Below, piece by piece: positions 6,382 through 15,010 of a DNA stretch of 49,125 nucleotides. A program made the position numbers and the translations under genes. Location of the stretch: positions 1 to 49,125 of the forward strand of contig JAGALX010000031.1 in the NCBI GenBank assembly GCA_017625035.1, read 5' to 3'. The DNA is from Clostridia bacterium. GTDB lineage: Bacteria > Bacillota > Clostridia > TANB77 > CAG-508. How positions within the stretch are numbered: position 1 is the stretch's first letter; each line of letters begins with the position of its first letter. Below the pieces are notes generated by a model, which searched no databases, was not told where the DNA came from, and saw nothing but the letters and a program-made list of their open reading frames with translations.

Positions 6382-7695
6382 ATGCAAAGATTTTTTGAAA
6401 AAACTCTGCAAGATTGGAAAGAAACAGGTATGAAAAAACCATTAATGGTTGTAGGTGCTAGGCAAATAGGAAAAACATTCATTATTGAAGAATTTGGTAA
6501 AAATAATTTTGATGAATATTTATATTTTAATTTAGAAAAAAACAAAGAAGTAAAAGATATATTTGAAAAAACAATAGATGATGAAAAAATCATAAGTGAA
6601 TTAGAATTATATCTCGGTAAAAAAATAGATATTGAAAAAACATTAATTTTTTTTGATGAAGTTCAAGAAAGTGAAAATTGTATAGTTTCACTAAAGTATT
6701 TTAATGAATCAGAAAAACCATATAAAATAATATGTGCAGGTAGTTTGCTAGGTGTTAAAATTAATAGATTTAAAGGATCATTTCCAGTCGGAAAAATCAG
6801 AATGGAATACATGTATCCAATGAACTTCGAGGAATTTTTACTTGCTACAAACAAAGAAATGCTTAGAGATAAAATAAAAGATTGTTATTCTAATATGACT
6901 CCAATGCCAGATTATGCACACGAACAGGCAATTACTTTATATAGACAATATTTATGTGTTGGAGGAATGCCAGAAGCTGTAAAAAACTTTGTTGAAAACG
7001 ATTTAGATATTTTAAAGTTTGATTCACATATTATAGAAGACATTAAAGACTCATATATTGCAGATATGAAAAAGTATGTATCTAGTGAGTTGGAGGCAAC
7101 TAAAATTGAAAAGGTATATAAAAATATTCCGGGGCAATTAGCTAAAGATAATAAAAATTTTAAATATAGTTTTATAGATCCAAGTGATGAAAATGCAAGA
7201 AAAAGAAAGTATGAAAGTGCAATTGACTGGCTTGTTGCATCAAAATTAATATTAATAAATCATAAATCTAAAAGAATGGAAATACCACTAAAAGTTTATA
7301 TAGATGAAGATATGTTCAAAATTTATTTAAGTGATGTTGGTATACTTACATGTATGAGTGAAATTAGATATCCTGATATTATGCTTGATAAAACATTCAT
7401 ATATAAAGGTGCAATTACTGAAAATTATATAGCACAAGAATTGGCATCACAAGGAGAGTCTTTGTATTATTGGACTTCCGGCAGAAATGCAGAAATTGAT
7501 TTTGCATTATATAGTGCTGAAGATGGAATAATACCAATAGAAGTAAAAAGTGGTAGCAATGTAAAATCTGTTAGTTTAAATATGTATGTAGAAGAATTTA
7601 AACCAAAATATGCTATAAGATTTTCAACTAGGAATTTCGGGTTTGAAAACAATATTAAATCAATTCCTTTATATGCTGCTTTTTGCATAAAATAG
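6382..7695 (+). CDS. AAA ATPase with C-terminal DUF4143
   Basis: 437 residues. The N-terminal AAA domain has Walker A GARQIGKT (residues 25-32), Walker B-like LIFFDEVQ and a sensor region CAGSLLG. Residues ~200-400 correspond to DUF4143, ending with the family's nuclease-like segment EIDFALYSAEDGIIPIEVKSG (E/D...E-V-K, PD-(D/E)xK-like) and a C-terminal IPLYAAFCIK. Proteins of this family are common, often in several copies, and their role is not firmly known; some are thought to be toxin- or defence-related. The ATG at 6382 is chosen over an upstream TTG because GGAGGG lies 6 bp before it. It is a clear paralogue of the gene at 25613, with the same domain order and end. Confidence 0.88.
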   Translation: MQRFFEKTLQDWKETGMKKPLMVVGARQIGKTFIIEEFGKNNFDEYLYFNLEKNKEVKDIFEKTIDDEKIISELELYLGKKIDIEKTLIFFDEVQESENCIVSLKYFNESEKPYKIICAGSLLGVKINRFKGSFPVGKIRMEYMYPMNFEEFLLATNKEMLRDKIKDCYSNMTPMPDYAHEQAITLYRQYLCVGGMPEAVKNFVENDLDILKFDSHIIEDIKDSYIADMKKYVSSELEATKIEKVYKNIPGQLAKDNKNFKYSFIDPSDENARKRKYESAIDWLVASKLILINHKSKRMEIPLKVYIDEDMFKIYLSDVGILTCMSEIRYPDIMLDKTFIYKGAITENYIAQELASQGESLYYWTSGRNAEIDFALYSAEDGIIPIEVKSGSNVKSVSLNMYVEEFKPKYAIRFSTRNFGFENNIKSIPLYAAFCIK

Positions 7696-7718
7696 GAAAT
7701 AAAGAAAAGTTAAAAAAT

Positions 7719-7760
7719 AAAAGACAAAACTTAGTGTATTAAAGTTTCGTCTTTTATTTT
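7719..7760 (+). terminator. Terminator after the first DUF4143 gene
   Basis: AAAAGACAAAACTT (7719-7732) pairs with AAGTTTCGTCTTTT (7742-7755) with one mismatch, followed by ATTTTATTT. Confidence 0.75.
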
Positions 7761-7805
7761 ATTTCTCAAAATTAGTATATATGTATGGGATAATCTATAC
7801 ATAAT

Positions 7806-7834
7806 TTGCAAAAATAATGCAAATAGTATATAAT
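7806..7834 (+). promoter_or_regulatory. Promoter of the primase-helicase gene
   Basis: TTGCAA (7806-7811), 17-bp spacer, TATAAT (7829-7834). The coding start at 7864 is a TTG with GAGGGGTGA upstream. Confidence 0.6.
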
Positions 7835-7863
7835 ATAAGCCAATTAAGAGGGGTGAGATAACT

Positions 7864-10212
7864 TTGTTAGAAGAATTAGATAAAAAAGAATTAATACAAA
7901 TGATTCAAAAATTGGAACAGGAAAATAAAGAACTAAAAGAAAAAATATATGGAAAACAAGAAGAAAAAGAAATTAGTAAACCGATTGAAACAAAAGTTAT
8001 TTCAAATGAAGACAAATTAAAAATATTTATGCAAGTATTTAAAGGAAGAACCGATTTATATGCTAAACGTTGGACAAGTAACAAAACAGGAAAATCAGGT
8101 TATTCACCAGTATGCAAAAATGAATTTAGCACATACAAGTGTGATAAACCAAGAGTTAAATGTAATGAATGTGCATATAGAGAATTGATACCACTAACAG
8201 AAGATATTATATTAAAGCATTTAAAAGGTGAAATAACAGTAGGAATATATCCATTACTGCATGGAGATTTATGCAATTTTTTAGTAATTGATTTTGATAA
8301 AAAAACATATGAAAAAGATGTTATTGCTTTTTGGAATACATGCGATGAATTAAATATACCGTTATATGTAGAACGTTCGCGTTCCGGAAATGGTGCACAT
8401 GCTTGGATTTTCTTTGAAGAAAGTATTTCTGCTAGAATGGCACGAAAAATGGGAAATATACTTTTAACAAAAACAATGGAGAAACAGTCATTAGATTTAA
8501 ATTCATATGATAGACTATTACCAAATCAAGATACTATGCCTAAAGGAGGATTTGGAAACTTAATAGCATTACCGTTTCAAGGTGAATGTAGTAAAAATGG
8601 AAATACAGTTTTTGTTAATAAGTATTTTGAAGTAGAAAAAAATCAATTAGAAATTTTATCAAATATAAAAAGAATGACAAATGATGAAATATATGATTTT
8701 GTTGAAAAATATAAGGAAGATGATTATAAAGAACCACAATCAGAGGAATTTTCTGATGATGAAATTCCGCAAGAAGAAAATTTAAAAGACATTATATTTA
8801 TAAATAATGTTGATTGTATATTAGATAAACAAATATATATTAAGAAATTGAAATTATTGCCAAACGAAATAACATACTTGAAGAGATTGGCTAGCTTTAC
8901 CAATCCTAAATTTTATGAATTACAAAAATTAAGAATGCCAATATTTTATAAAACTACACCAAGAATAATAAGTTGCTTTGAAGAAGACGAAAGATTTCTA
9001 ATTTTACCAAGAGGTTGTTTAGACAAGATAAAAGAAGTATGTGAAAAAAGTAATGTGAAATTGATTATAAAAGATACAAGAGAAAAAGGCATTGAAACAG
9101 ATTATAAATTTAATGGAAAATTAAATAAAAAGCAAGAAAATGCAATGGAAGAATTACTTAAGCATGATACAGGTGTGTTATGTGCTGCTACAGGTTTTGG
9201 AAAAACTGTTGTTGGAGCTAAAATTATTTCAGAGCTAAAAACTAATACATTAGTTATTGTTAATAGAAATAATCTACTGGAACAATGGAAAGAAAGATTA
9301 TCATATTTTTTAGATATAAATAAAAAAGATATAGGTCAAATAGGAGCAAGCAAGGAAAATCCTAATGGAAAATTAGATGTTGCAAGTTTTCAATCTTTAT
9401 TTAAAAAGGATAATGTTGAAGAATTAATAAAAGGATATGGTTTAGTTATTGTTGATGAATGCCATCATGTCGCTGCATTTAGTTTTGAAAACGTTTTGAA
9501 GTCTATAAAAAGCAAAAATGTATATGGATTAACTGCAACTCCTACAAGAAAAGATGGTTGGCATAAGATAATATATATGCAGTGTGGTGATATAAGGGTT
9601 AGAGTAAGTAATAAACAACTAAAACAAAACAAAAAAATGGAACATACAGTTGTTGTAAAAAAGACCAATTATAAATATATAGCGCTTGAAGAAAAAGATA
9701 AAATACAGATTTCAGAAATCTTAAATGATATGTGCAATAATGTTTTTAGAAATAGCATGATAATAGAGGATATAAAGAATTGTGTACAGCAAGGAAGAGT
9801 ACCTATTGTTTTAACTGAAAGAATACAACATTTGAAAATTTTAAAAGAAAGTTTAGAAGAGTTAAATGTACCAGTTGTTATATATAAAGGAAATATGGGA
9901 AAGAAAAAGACTAAAGAAGTTCAAGAAATTATAAACGAGGCAGATGATAATAACAAACCTAGAATAATATTGGCAACAAGCAGTTCAATAGGAGAAGGAT
10001 TTGATGATAATAGATTAGATACATTATTTTTAACAATGCCAGTTTCATGGAAAGGGCGAATTATACAATATGTTGGAAGACTTCATAGAGAACACGAGGA
10101 TAAAGAAAAGGTGATTGTATATGATTATTTAGATAATATGAAAGTTTTAGAGAAAATGTATAGTAGAAGATTAAAAGGGTATAAGATTGCTGGGTATGAA
10201 GTTGTAGAGTAG
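7864..10212 (+). CDS. TOTE-type primase fused to a superfamily 2 helicase
   Basis: 782 residues. Residues ~1-35 form a coiled coil. At ~80-105 four cysteines (84, 93, 100, 103) make a zinc-binding site. Residues ~110-250 match the archaeo-eukaryotic primase domain described for TOTE conflict systems: VIDFD (Asp143 and Asp145, metal binding), ERSRSGNGAHAWIFF (around 170-182) and LPNQD. Residues ~420-782 are an SF2 helicase with Walker A ATGFGKT (442-448), VDECHH (530-535), GLTATPTRKD and a C-terminal motif VI QYVGRLHRE. TOTE systems are predicted nucleic-acid-targeting conflict systems; function here is inferred. The start is TTG at 7864, supported by the GAGGGGTGA spacing. It is cargo of the serine-recombinase element. 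Confidence 0.88.
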   Translation: MLEELDKKELIQMIQKLEQENKELKEKIYGKQEEKEISKPIETKVISNEDKLKIFMQVFKGRTDLYAKRWTSNKTGKSGYSPVCKNEFSTYKCDKPRVKCNECAYRELIPLTEDIILKHLKGEITVGIYPLLHGDLCNFLVIDFDKKTYEKDVIAFWNTCDELNIPLYVERSRSGNGAHAWIFFEESISARMARKMGNILLTKTMEKQSLDLNSYDRLLPNQDTMPKGGFGNLIALPFQGECSKNGNTVFVNKYFEVEKNQLEILSNIKRMTNDEIYDFVEKYKEDDYKEPQSEEFSDDEIPQEENLKDIIFINNVDCILDKQIYIKKLKLLPNEITYLKRLASFTNPKFYELQKLRMPIFYKTTPRIISCFEEDERFLILPRGCLDKIKEVCEKSNVKLIIKDTREKGIETDYKFNGKLNKKQENAMEELLKHDTGVLCAATGFGKTVVGAKIISELKTNTLVIVNRNNLLEQWKERLSYFLDINKKDIGQIGASKENPNGKLDVASFQSLFKKDNVEELIKGYGLVIVDECHHVAAFSFENVLKSIKSKNVYGLTATPTRKDGWHKIIYMQCGDIRVRVSNKQLKQNKKMEHTVVVKKTNYKYIALEEKDKIQISEILNDMCNNVFRNSMIIEDIKNCVQQGRVPIVLTERIQHLKILKESLEELNVPVVIYKGNMGKKKTKEVQEIINEADDNNKPRIILATSSSIGEGFDDNRLDTLFLTMPVSWKGRIIQYVGRLHREHEDKEKVIVYDYLDNMKVLEKMYSRRLKGYKIAGYEVVE

Positions 10213-10260
10213 AAACAAATTTTATATTTTTTTGTAATTAAAGTTGTTTGAAAATAACTG

Positions 10261-10317
10261 GCTTTTTGCATTTAAATAAAAAGCGAAAGAAATATTGAAG
10301 CTCTACATAGTGTAGAG
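10261..10317 (+). terminator. Two hairpins after the primase-helicase gene
   Basis: GCTTTTT...AAAAAGC (10261-10284) and CTCTACA-TAG-TGTAGAG (10301-10317, 7-bp stem). Either could act in termination; neither has a long T-run directly after it. Confidence 0.45.
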
Positions 10318-10360
10318 TTCTGCATAAATTCTGTATTTTTTATAAAAAAGTAGTATTTTC

Positions 10361-10366
10361 TATAAT
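10361..10366 (+). promoter_or_regulatory. Possible -10 box before the structured RNA candidate
   Basis: TATAAT at 10361-10366, without a convincing -35 box. Placed about 85 bp before the three-way-junction stem. Confidence 0.35.
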
Positions 10367-10409
10367 AGATAGATATGGAAAATAAACATTTTAAATAAAA
10401 AGTCTAATA

Positions 10410-10537
10410 TTCCAAGACGGACTGTACTGCATTTCTTCCGAACTTTTTTGCTAAAGGCAGAGAACTAGAAAGCTTGTCTTTCTATGTGTTTAAGTGATAC
10501 ACTCTGTATCACTTTCCTGCCGTTAGAAATTTTTGTT
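10410..10537 (+). ncRNA. Candidate structured RNA with a three-way junction
   Basis: This sits in a 470-bp stretch without a gene (10213-10682). The outer stem CTAA-A-GGCAG (10451-10460) pairs with CTGCC-G-TTAG (10517-10526) with one A.G mismatch. It encloses two perfect hairpins: TAGAAAG/CTTTCTA (10466-10484, 5-nt loop) and AGTGATACA/TGTATCACT (10493-10513, 3-nt loop). A T-rich run (ATTTTTGTTTT) follows. Upstream, CGG...CCG (10428-10440) may add a further stem. I do not recognise the class: hammerhead, purine, SAM, lysine and T-box consensus elements are absent. It could be a leader of the CPBP gene, a small RNA or an RNA needed by the element. Confidence 0.5.
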
Positions 10538-10682
10538 TTAATAACGAATGTTTTATTTTTATATTAAATAGGATGATATTAAAATTGATTAAAAGGACAA
10601 AAGGGCGTTGAAATTCATTTGTTCTTTTAGTATAATTATTAAAGAATATAGTAATTTGTTGAAAAGATTGGAGAGCAAAATA

Positions 10683-11315
10683 ATGAATAAATATATCAAA
10701 TTAAATATAATACCAATTATAATAGAAATAATATTTGTAGTGTCTTGTTTTATTATACCAAAGGAATATTTTATCTATACTAACTTTCTTTTTTATATGT
10801 TTCTATTAATATATTTTTATATAAAAAAAGAGTTTTCATTTAAAGAATGGTTAAATAATATAAAAAGTGGAAAAAAATTTTGGAAACAAGTAATAATTAC
10901 AGCACTACTTTTTATGTTAGCATTTATAATAACAACAATTTTAGAAAATGTTTTTCCTAATTATAATACAGGAACAATTGGATTAAAAAGAGATAGTTGG
11001 TTAAAGTTAATAATATTTGCAATATCTACAATACTATTACCTGCTGTGGTAGAAGAAACATTTTATAGAAAAAGTATAATTTCTTTTAAAAGCAAAGGAA
11101 TACTTTTAATTACAACTATAATAGGAATGTTTTTATATGCTTTGGAACATTCATTAACAATATGGGGAATATTTTTAACTATGATTTGGGCTTTACCATT
11201 AAGTGTTTCATATATTAAGACTAAAAATATATATGTACCAATGACAGCACATTTTATAGGAAATTTATTAGGAAACGGAATGACTGTTATTATGACTATT
11301 ATTTCAATGTTATAG
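10683..11315 (+). CDS. CPBP family intramembrane metalloprotease (Abi-type)
   Basis: 210 residues with about six to seven hydrophobic segments. The CPBP motifs are present: E-E-T-F-Y-R (EExxxR), FLYALEH (the His-containing second motif) and HFIGN (HxxxN). The family includes CAAX-like proteases and bacteriocin immunity proteins; the substrate is unknown. The ATG at 10683 is chosen because GGAGAG lies 7 bp before it; the open frame extends further upstream to a TTG without support. It is followed after 56 bp by the alpha/beta hydrolase. Confidence 0.85.
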   Translation: MNKYIKLNIIPIIIEIIFVVSCFIIPKEYFIYTNFLFYMFLLIYFYIKKEFSFKEWLNNIKSGKKFWKQVIITALLFMLAFIITTILENVFPNYNTGTIGLKRDSWLKLIIFAISTILLPAVVEETFYRKSIISFKSKGILLITTIIGMFLYALEHSLTIWGIFLTMIWALPLSVSYIKTKNIYVPMTAHFIGNLLGNGMTVIMTIISML

Positions 11316-11371
11316 ATAATAACAAATTATAATTAGTATAAAAAATAATATTAGAAAAGTGGGAGTATTAT

Positions 11372-12121
11372 ATGGAGATATTAGAATTTGGAAATAAAGA
11401 AAATAAAAAAATTGTTTTGATACATGGATTTCAAAGTCCTTATCAAATATGGGATGATTATATAAAATATTATGAAAAAGATTATCATATTATAGTACCT
11501 ATATTACCAGGGCATAATCCTAAAATTAAAGAAGAATTTAAATCTTTTAAAGAAATTGCTAAGGAATTTGAAAATTATTATATTTCTAATTATGGAAGTG
11601 AAGTGTATGCAATTTATGGAATGTCAATGGGTGGAGTTTTCACAGCAACTTTATTAGAAAATAATAAACTAAATATTAAGAATGTAATATTTGATGGTTC
11701 ACCACTTGTATCAACTAATAATTTTATAAGAAAATTTATGATAAAATTTTATATAGATATAACTCATAAATCTAAACAAAGAGAACAAAAAACATTAGAG
11801 CAAGCAGTTAATAATATTATACCAAAAGATAAACTTAATTTTTTATTACAAGTTTTAGATAATATGTCTGATACAACTATTATAAATTATATAAATGATA
11901 TAGGAAATTTTAAATTATCAAAAAATATAAATATTAAAAATACAAAAATATATTATTATCATGGAACAAAATCAACTGAAATGTTAGCAAAGAAATCTGC
12001 AAAATATATAAAGAAATATTATCCAACTGCAAGTATTATTTGTTTTAAAGGAAACGGACATTGTGAACATTCATTATTTAATGAAAAAGAAATGATAAAT
12101 GAATTAAATAAAGTATTATAA
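11372..12121 (+). CDS. Alpha/beta hydrolase
   Basis: 249 residues with the alpha/beta-hydrolase signature: strand then oxyanion region LIHGFQSPYQIWDD, nucleophile elbow GMSMGG (Ser in the family's G-x-S-x-G), and a late GNGHCEHS with the catalytic His. The acid is probably the Asp in NVIFDGSPLV or a later residue. No signal peptide is visible, so it is cytoplasmic. The substrate cannot be named. GTGGGAG ribosome binding site. It is in the cargo of the serine-recombinase element, between the CPBP and the ferredoxin genes. Confidence 0.83.
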   Translation: MEILEFGNKENKKIVLIHGFQSPYQIWDDYIKYYEKDYHIIVPILPGHNPKIKEEFKSFKEIAKEFENYYISNYGSEVYAIYGMSMGGVFTATLLENNKLNIKNVIFDGSPLVSTNNFIRKFMIKFYIDITHKSKQREQKTLEQAVNNIIPKDKLNFLLQVLDNMSDTTIINYINDIGNFKLSKNINIKNTKIYYYHGTKSTEMLAKKSAKYIKKYYPTASIICFKGNGHCEHSLFNEKEMINELNKVL

Positions 12122-12147
12122 AAATAGTAATCTGTAGAGGAGGAGTT

Positions 12148-12912
12148 ATGATTGGGATATATTTTAGTGGAACAGGTAATTCAACCTATGTATTAGATGT
12201 ATTCTTACAACAATACAATGATGATTCGGTTATTTTTTCCATTGAAGATGAAAAACTTATAGAACAACTCAATAATCATGATGAATTTATATTTAGTTAT
12301 CCAGTACAATATAGTACAGTTCCAAAGATTTTAAGAGATTTTATAAATAAAAATTCAAATATGTGGAATGGGAAAAAAGTTTTTATTATTGCCACAATGG
12401 GATTGTTTAGTGGGGACGGTGCAGGTGTTTTAGGTCGTTTATTAAAACATCATGGAGCAATTATTACTGGAGGATTACACTTGAAAATGCCAGATAGTAT
12501 TGCTGATGAAAAAGTATTAAAACGTTCACTTAAAAAGAATAAGAAAATTGTAGAAAATGCTAATAAGAAGATAAAAAAAGCAATTATAGAGATAAAAAAA
12601 GGAAAATATCCAAAAGAAGGATTAGGTATTTTATATCGTATAGCAGGTTTTTTTGGACAGAGATTATGGTTCGGTTATAAGACTAGAAATTATAGCAAGC
12701 AATTAAAAGTTGATAAAGATAAATGTGTTGGTTGTTCGAAATGTGTAAAAATATGTCCAATGAAGAATATTCAAATGAAAGATGGTAAAGCAAATGCAAA
12801 TGAGAAATGTACAATGTGCTACAGATGTATAAATCAATGTCCAAAACAGGCAATTACTTTACTTGGAAAAAAAGTAATTGAGCAAACTTCTGTTGAAAAA
12901 TATTTAAAGTAG
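12148..12912 (+). CDS. EFR1-type flavodoxin-ferredoxin protein
   Basis: 254 residues. The N-terminus is flavodoxin-like (IYFSGTGNSTYV, the FMN phosphate loop; then FSYPVQYSTVPK). Near the C-terminus are two 4Fe-4S sites, C-x2-C-x2-C-x3-C-P (CVGCSKCVKICP and CTMCYRCINQCP). This arrangement is that of the EFR1 family, thought to be an electron carrier using FMN plus two iron-sulphur clusters. It fits an anaerobic host. AGGAGGAG ribosome binding site 5-6 bp before the ATG. Last gene of the CPBP-hydrolase-EFR1 group; 12913-13209 downstream holds a promoter-like site and a terminator only. Confidence 0.9.
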   Translation: MIGIYFSGTGNSTYVLDVFLQQYNDDSVIFSIEDEKLIEQLNNHDEFIFSYPVQYSTVPKILRDFINKNSNMWNGKKVFIIATMGLFSGDGAGVLGRLLKHHGAIITGGLHLKMPDSIADEKVLKRSLKKNKKIVENANKKIKKAIIEIKKGKYPKEGLGILYRIAGFFGQRLWFGYKTRNYSKQLKVDKDKCVGCSKCVKICPMKNIQMKDGKANANEKCTMCYRCINQCPKQAITLLGKKVIEQTSVEKYLK

Positions 12913-13037
12913 AAACAACTGTTTATATTATGTGTAAATTACAATTTTGTAAAAGAATAAAAGTTTGTAAAAAATAATAAATTAAAATTATTCTAAAAAC
13001 AAATTATAAATTTCAAAATTCTTTCAAAATCCATTCA

Positions 13038-13066
13038 TTGACTATCAAAATTCAAGATAGTATTAT
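13038..13066 (+). promoter_or_regulatory. Promoter-like site immediately before a terminator
   Basis: TTGACT (13038-13043), 17-bp spacer, TATTAT (13061-13066). The terminator at 13088 begins about 15 nt after the expected transcription start, so a transcript of under 50 nt would be expected. Confidence 0.4.
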
Positions 13067-13087
13067 CTTAATATGAAAATATATATC

Positions 13088-13119
13088 AAACGGAGAGCTA
13101 AAAACAGCTCTCCGTTTTT
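13088..13119 (+). terminator. Strong intrinsic terminator
   Basis: AAACGGAGAGCT (13088-13099) pairs perfectly with AGCTCTCCGTTT (13106-13117) around a 6-nt loop and ends in T's. It closes the CPBP-hydrolase-EFR1 transcript. Confidence 0.9.
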
Positions 13120-13209
13120 GACACTTAAAAAAGTGAATAAAAAATATTTTCTATACATAGTAATTTTATATAAGATAAAAATTACTAAAAAAAGAAGGGC
13201 GGTTTTTTA

Positions 13210-13323
13210 ATGGAAGGAGAATTTAAAGTTAATTTATTTTTTAATGAAAATGGAGAAGAAATTGAAAAAATGTTAGCTGATTATATACTTTCTATTATCA
13301 AAACAAGCACTTTTCAAAACTAA
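13210..13323 (+). CDS. 37-residue ORF upstream of the serine recombinase
   Basis: The frame encodes MEGEFKVNLFFNENGEE followed by a short helix (IEKMLADYILSIIK). A weak GAAGGGCGG lies before the ATG. Short genes of this size often precede large serine recombinase genes in clostridial elements, which is the main reason to list it; no function can be given. The 110 bp to the recombinase gene hold no other support. Confidence 0.4.
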   Translation: MEGEFKVNLFFNENGEEIEKMLADYILSIIKTSTFQN

Positions 13324-13433
13324 CGCTAAAAATAAGAATTTGAATTAGTGTTAAATAGTTGTGATTCCATAAAAACAACGTTATAATAACATCATGAATT
13401 CAAATTGTTTTTCTAGGCGTGGAAGGAGGAAAA

Positions 13434-14996
13434 ATGCTTGGAGAAATAATTAAAGCAATGTATAAAGTAGCCATTTATATAAGATTATCTAAAGAAGATG
13501 TAGATAGAGGGGACGATGAAAGTGAGAGTATTACAAATCAAAAAGCATTACTTATAGAATACGTAAAAAAGCTTGGTCCAAATTATGATTTAATAGATAT
13601 TTACATTGATCCGGGATATACAGGAACGAACTTTAATAGACCAGATTTTAAGAGAATGATAAATGATATAAATTTAGGAAAAGTAAATATGGTTGTAACA
13701 AAAGATTTATCTCGTCTAGGTCGTGATTACATAGAAACAGGAGAATATATTGAAAAATGGTTCCCTGAAAATAATGTGAGATATCTTTCTGTTACAGATG
13801 GAATAGATACATTTTCAGAAAATAATGGAAATAATGATATAGCGCCCTTTAAATCAATATTAAATGATATGTATTCCAAAGATTTATCTAAAAAAATAAG
13901 AACAGCTCTTCATACTATGCAATCTCAAGGAAAATGGGTAGGTGGCAAAACACCACTTGGTTATACTAAAGATTCAAATGATAAAAACAAACTTGTAATT
14001 TGTGAAGAAGAAGCAAAAATTGTAAGAAAGATTTTTGAAATGGCATATTTAGGTAAAAGTGTAGGGGCAATTAAAAATTGTTTAAATGATAATAATATTC
14101 CTACAGCACATCAATTAAGATACAATGAATTTACATATTGGAGCAATAAAGCAATAAAGAGAATATTGGTAAATCCGGTTTATAAAGGTGTAACAGTTCA
14201 AAATAAGAGAAGTAGAATAAGTTATAAAAATAGAAAACTTAGGCAAAATCCAGAAGAACAATGGTATATTGTTGAGAATACTCATGAGCCAATTGTTGAA
14301 CCAGCCAAATTTGATACAATACAGAAAATGAAAATAGTTCAAAATTACACTAGAGCAGAAAAGAAGAATTTTTTTCTTTTAGATGGATTAATGGTTTGCT
14401 ACGAATGCAAACACAAAATTGGTGTGAAAAAAGATAGAAATAATTGGAGTATGATTTGTAGTTATTATCGTAGATTTTCAAAACTAAAGGTTTGTACTGC
14501 ACATGGATTTAATTATACAAAGTTTGAAAACACAATACTTAAATATTTAAGAAAATTTTTTGAAGAAATAGATGAAGGAAAAATTAAGCTAAATATGAAA
14601 AATAGCAAATCGGCTGTTGATTATAGTGTATTACAAGATAAAATAAAAAAAGATATACTTATTATAAATGGTAATATAGATAAAATGTATATAGATAAGC
14701 TTGAAAATAAGATAACTGAAACTATGTATGATAGATTATATAATAAGTTTCAAGAAGATATAAAGCAAAAAGAAAAAGAGTATATAGAATTAGAAAAAAT
14801 GAAAAATGATGTGGCGGATAATAAAGATGAAGATATTAAAAAAATAATAAAAGAATATTTGTCGTTAGAAAAGCCTACACCAGAGTTAATGAAGTTACTT
14901 ATAAATAGAATTGAAGTACATCAAAATAAAGAAATAGATATATATTTTAATTTTGGAAAATTAAATAAGATTAAGGATAGTTACATTCTAAATTAG
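13434..14996 (+). CDS. Large serine recombinase (integrase of the element)
   Basis: 520 residues. The resolvase-type catalytic domain (~10-160) has the nucleophile in YIRLSKED (Ser19) and the conserved YIDPGYTGTNFNRPDF and DLSRLGRDY segments. The recombinase domain (~175-280) begins with TPLGYTKD. The zinc-ribbon domain (~315-350) has CYECKHKIGV and MICSYYRR...CTAH. A coiled coil (~390-470) follows. This is the architecture of TndX/TnpX-like integrases. It should cut at the ACCAGAAGG core and mediate insertion and excision. GGAAGGAGG is well spaced for the ATG at 13434; an earlier in-frame GTG overlaps that site. The stop codon is 5 bp before the right attachment core. Confidence 0.95.
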   Translation: MLGEIIKAMYKVAIYIRLSKEDVDRGDDESESITNQKALLIEYVKKLGPNYDLIDIYIDPGYTGTNFNRPDFKRMINDINLGKVNMVVTKDLSRLGRDYIETGEYIEKWFPENNVRYLSVTDGIDTFSENNGNNDIAPFKSILNDMYSKDLSKKIRTALHTMQSQGKWVGGKTPLGYTKDSNDKNKLVICEEEAKIVRKIFEMAYLGKSVGAIKNCLNDNNIPTAHQLRYNEFTYWSNKAIKRILVNPVYKGVTVQNKRSRISYKNRKLRQNPEEQWYIVENTHEPIVEPAKFDTIQKMKIVQNYTRAEKKNFFLLDGLMVCYECKHKIGVKKDRNNWSMICSYYRRFSKLKVCTAHGFNYTKFENTILKYLRKFFEEIDEGKIKLNMKNSKSAVDYSVLQDKIKKDILIINGNIDKMYIDKLENKITETMYDRLYNKFQEDIKQKEKEYIELEKMKNDVADNKDEDIKKIIKEYLSLEKPTPELMKLLINRIEVHQNKEIDIYFNFGKLNKIKDSYILN

Positions 14997-15001
14997 ACTC
15001 A

Positions 15002-15010
15002 ACCAGAAGG
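15002..15010 (+). repeat. Right attachment core (attR)
   Basis: ACCAGAAGG, identical to 6073-6081, at the point where the ZIP reading frame resumes (P-E-G-M-A-V). Confidence 0.75.

Larger units (their letters stand above)
6073..15010 (+). mobile_element. 8.9-kb serine-recombinase integrative element inserted in a ZIP transporter gene
   Basis: The two halves of one ZIP gene lie at 5738-6081 and 15002-15416. At each junction the sequence ACCAGAAGG occurs (6073-6081 and 15002-15010), followed by unrelated DNA on the left and the natural continuation (GGTATGGCTGTT, M-A-V-G-V) on the right. A large serine recombinase ends 5 bp before the right repeat, as is usual for such integrases. Cargo: DUF4143 ATPase, TOTE-like primase-helicase, candidate RNA, CPBP protease, alpha/beta hydrolase, flavodoxin-ferredoxin protein and a 37-residue ORF. 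No conjugation or replication genes are seen, so it is an integrative cargo element that may need help to move between cells. Excision would restore the LHNIPEG-MAVGV reading frame. Confidence 0.85.

Noticed and set aside
6229..6411. Minus-strand ORF with repeated LLPLFAGI segments
   Set aside because: It is only the reverse reading of the 33-bp tandem repeats and has no ribosome binding site.
10608..10682. N-terminal extension of the CPBP protein
   Set aside because: The upstream in-frame TTG lacks an RBS, whereas GGAGAG precedes the ATG at 10683, which begins a normal first membrane helix.
6073..15010. Conjugative element or prophage
   Set aside because: No relaxase, type IV secretion, replication, capsid, terminase or lysis gene is present between the attachment cores.
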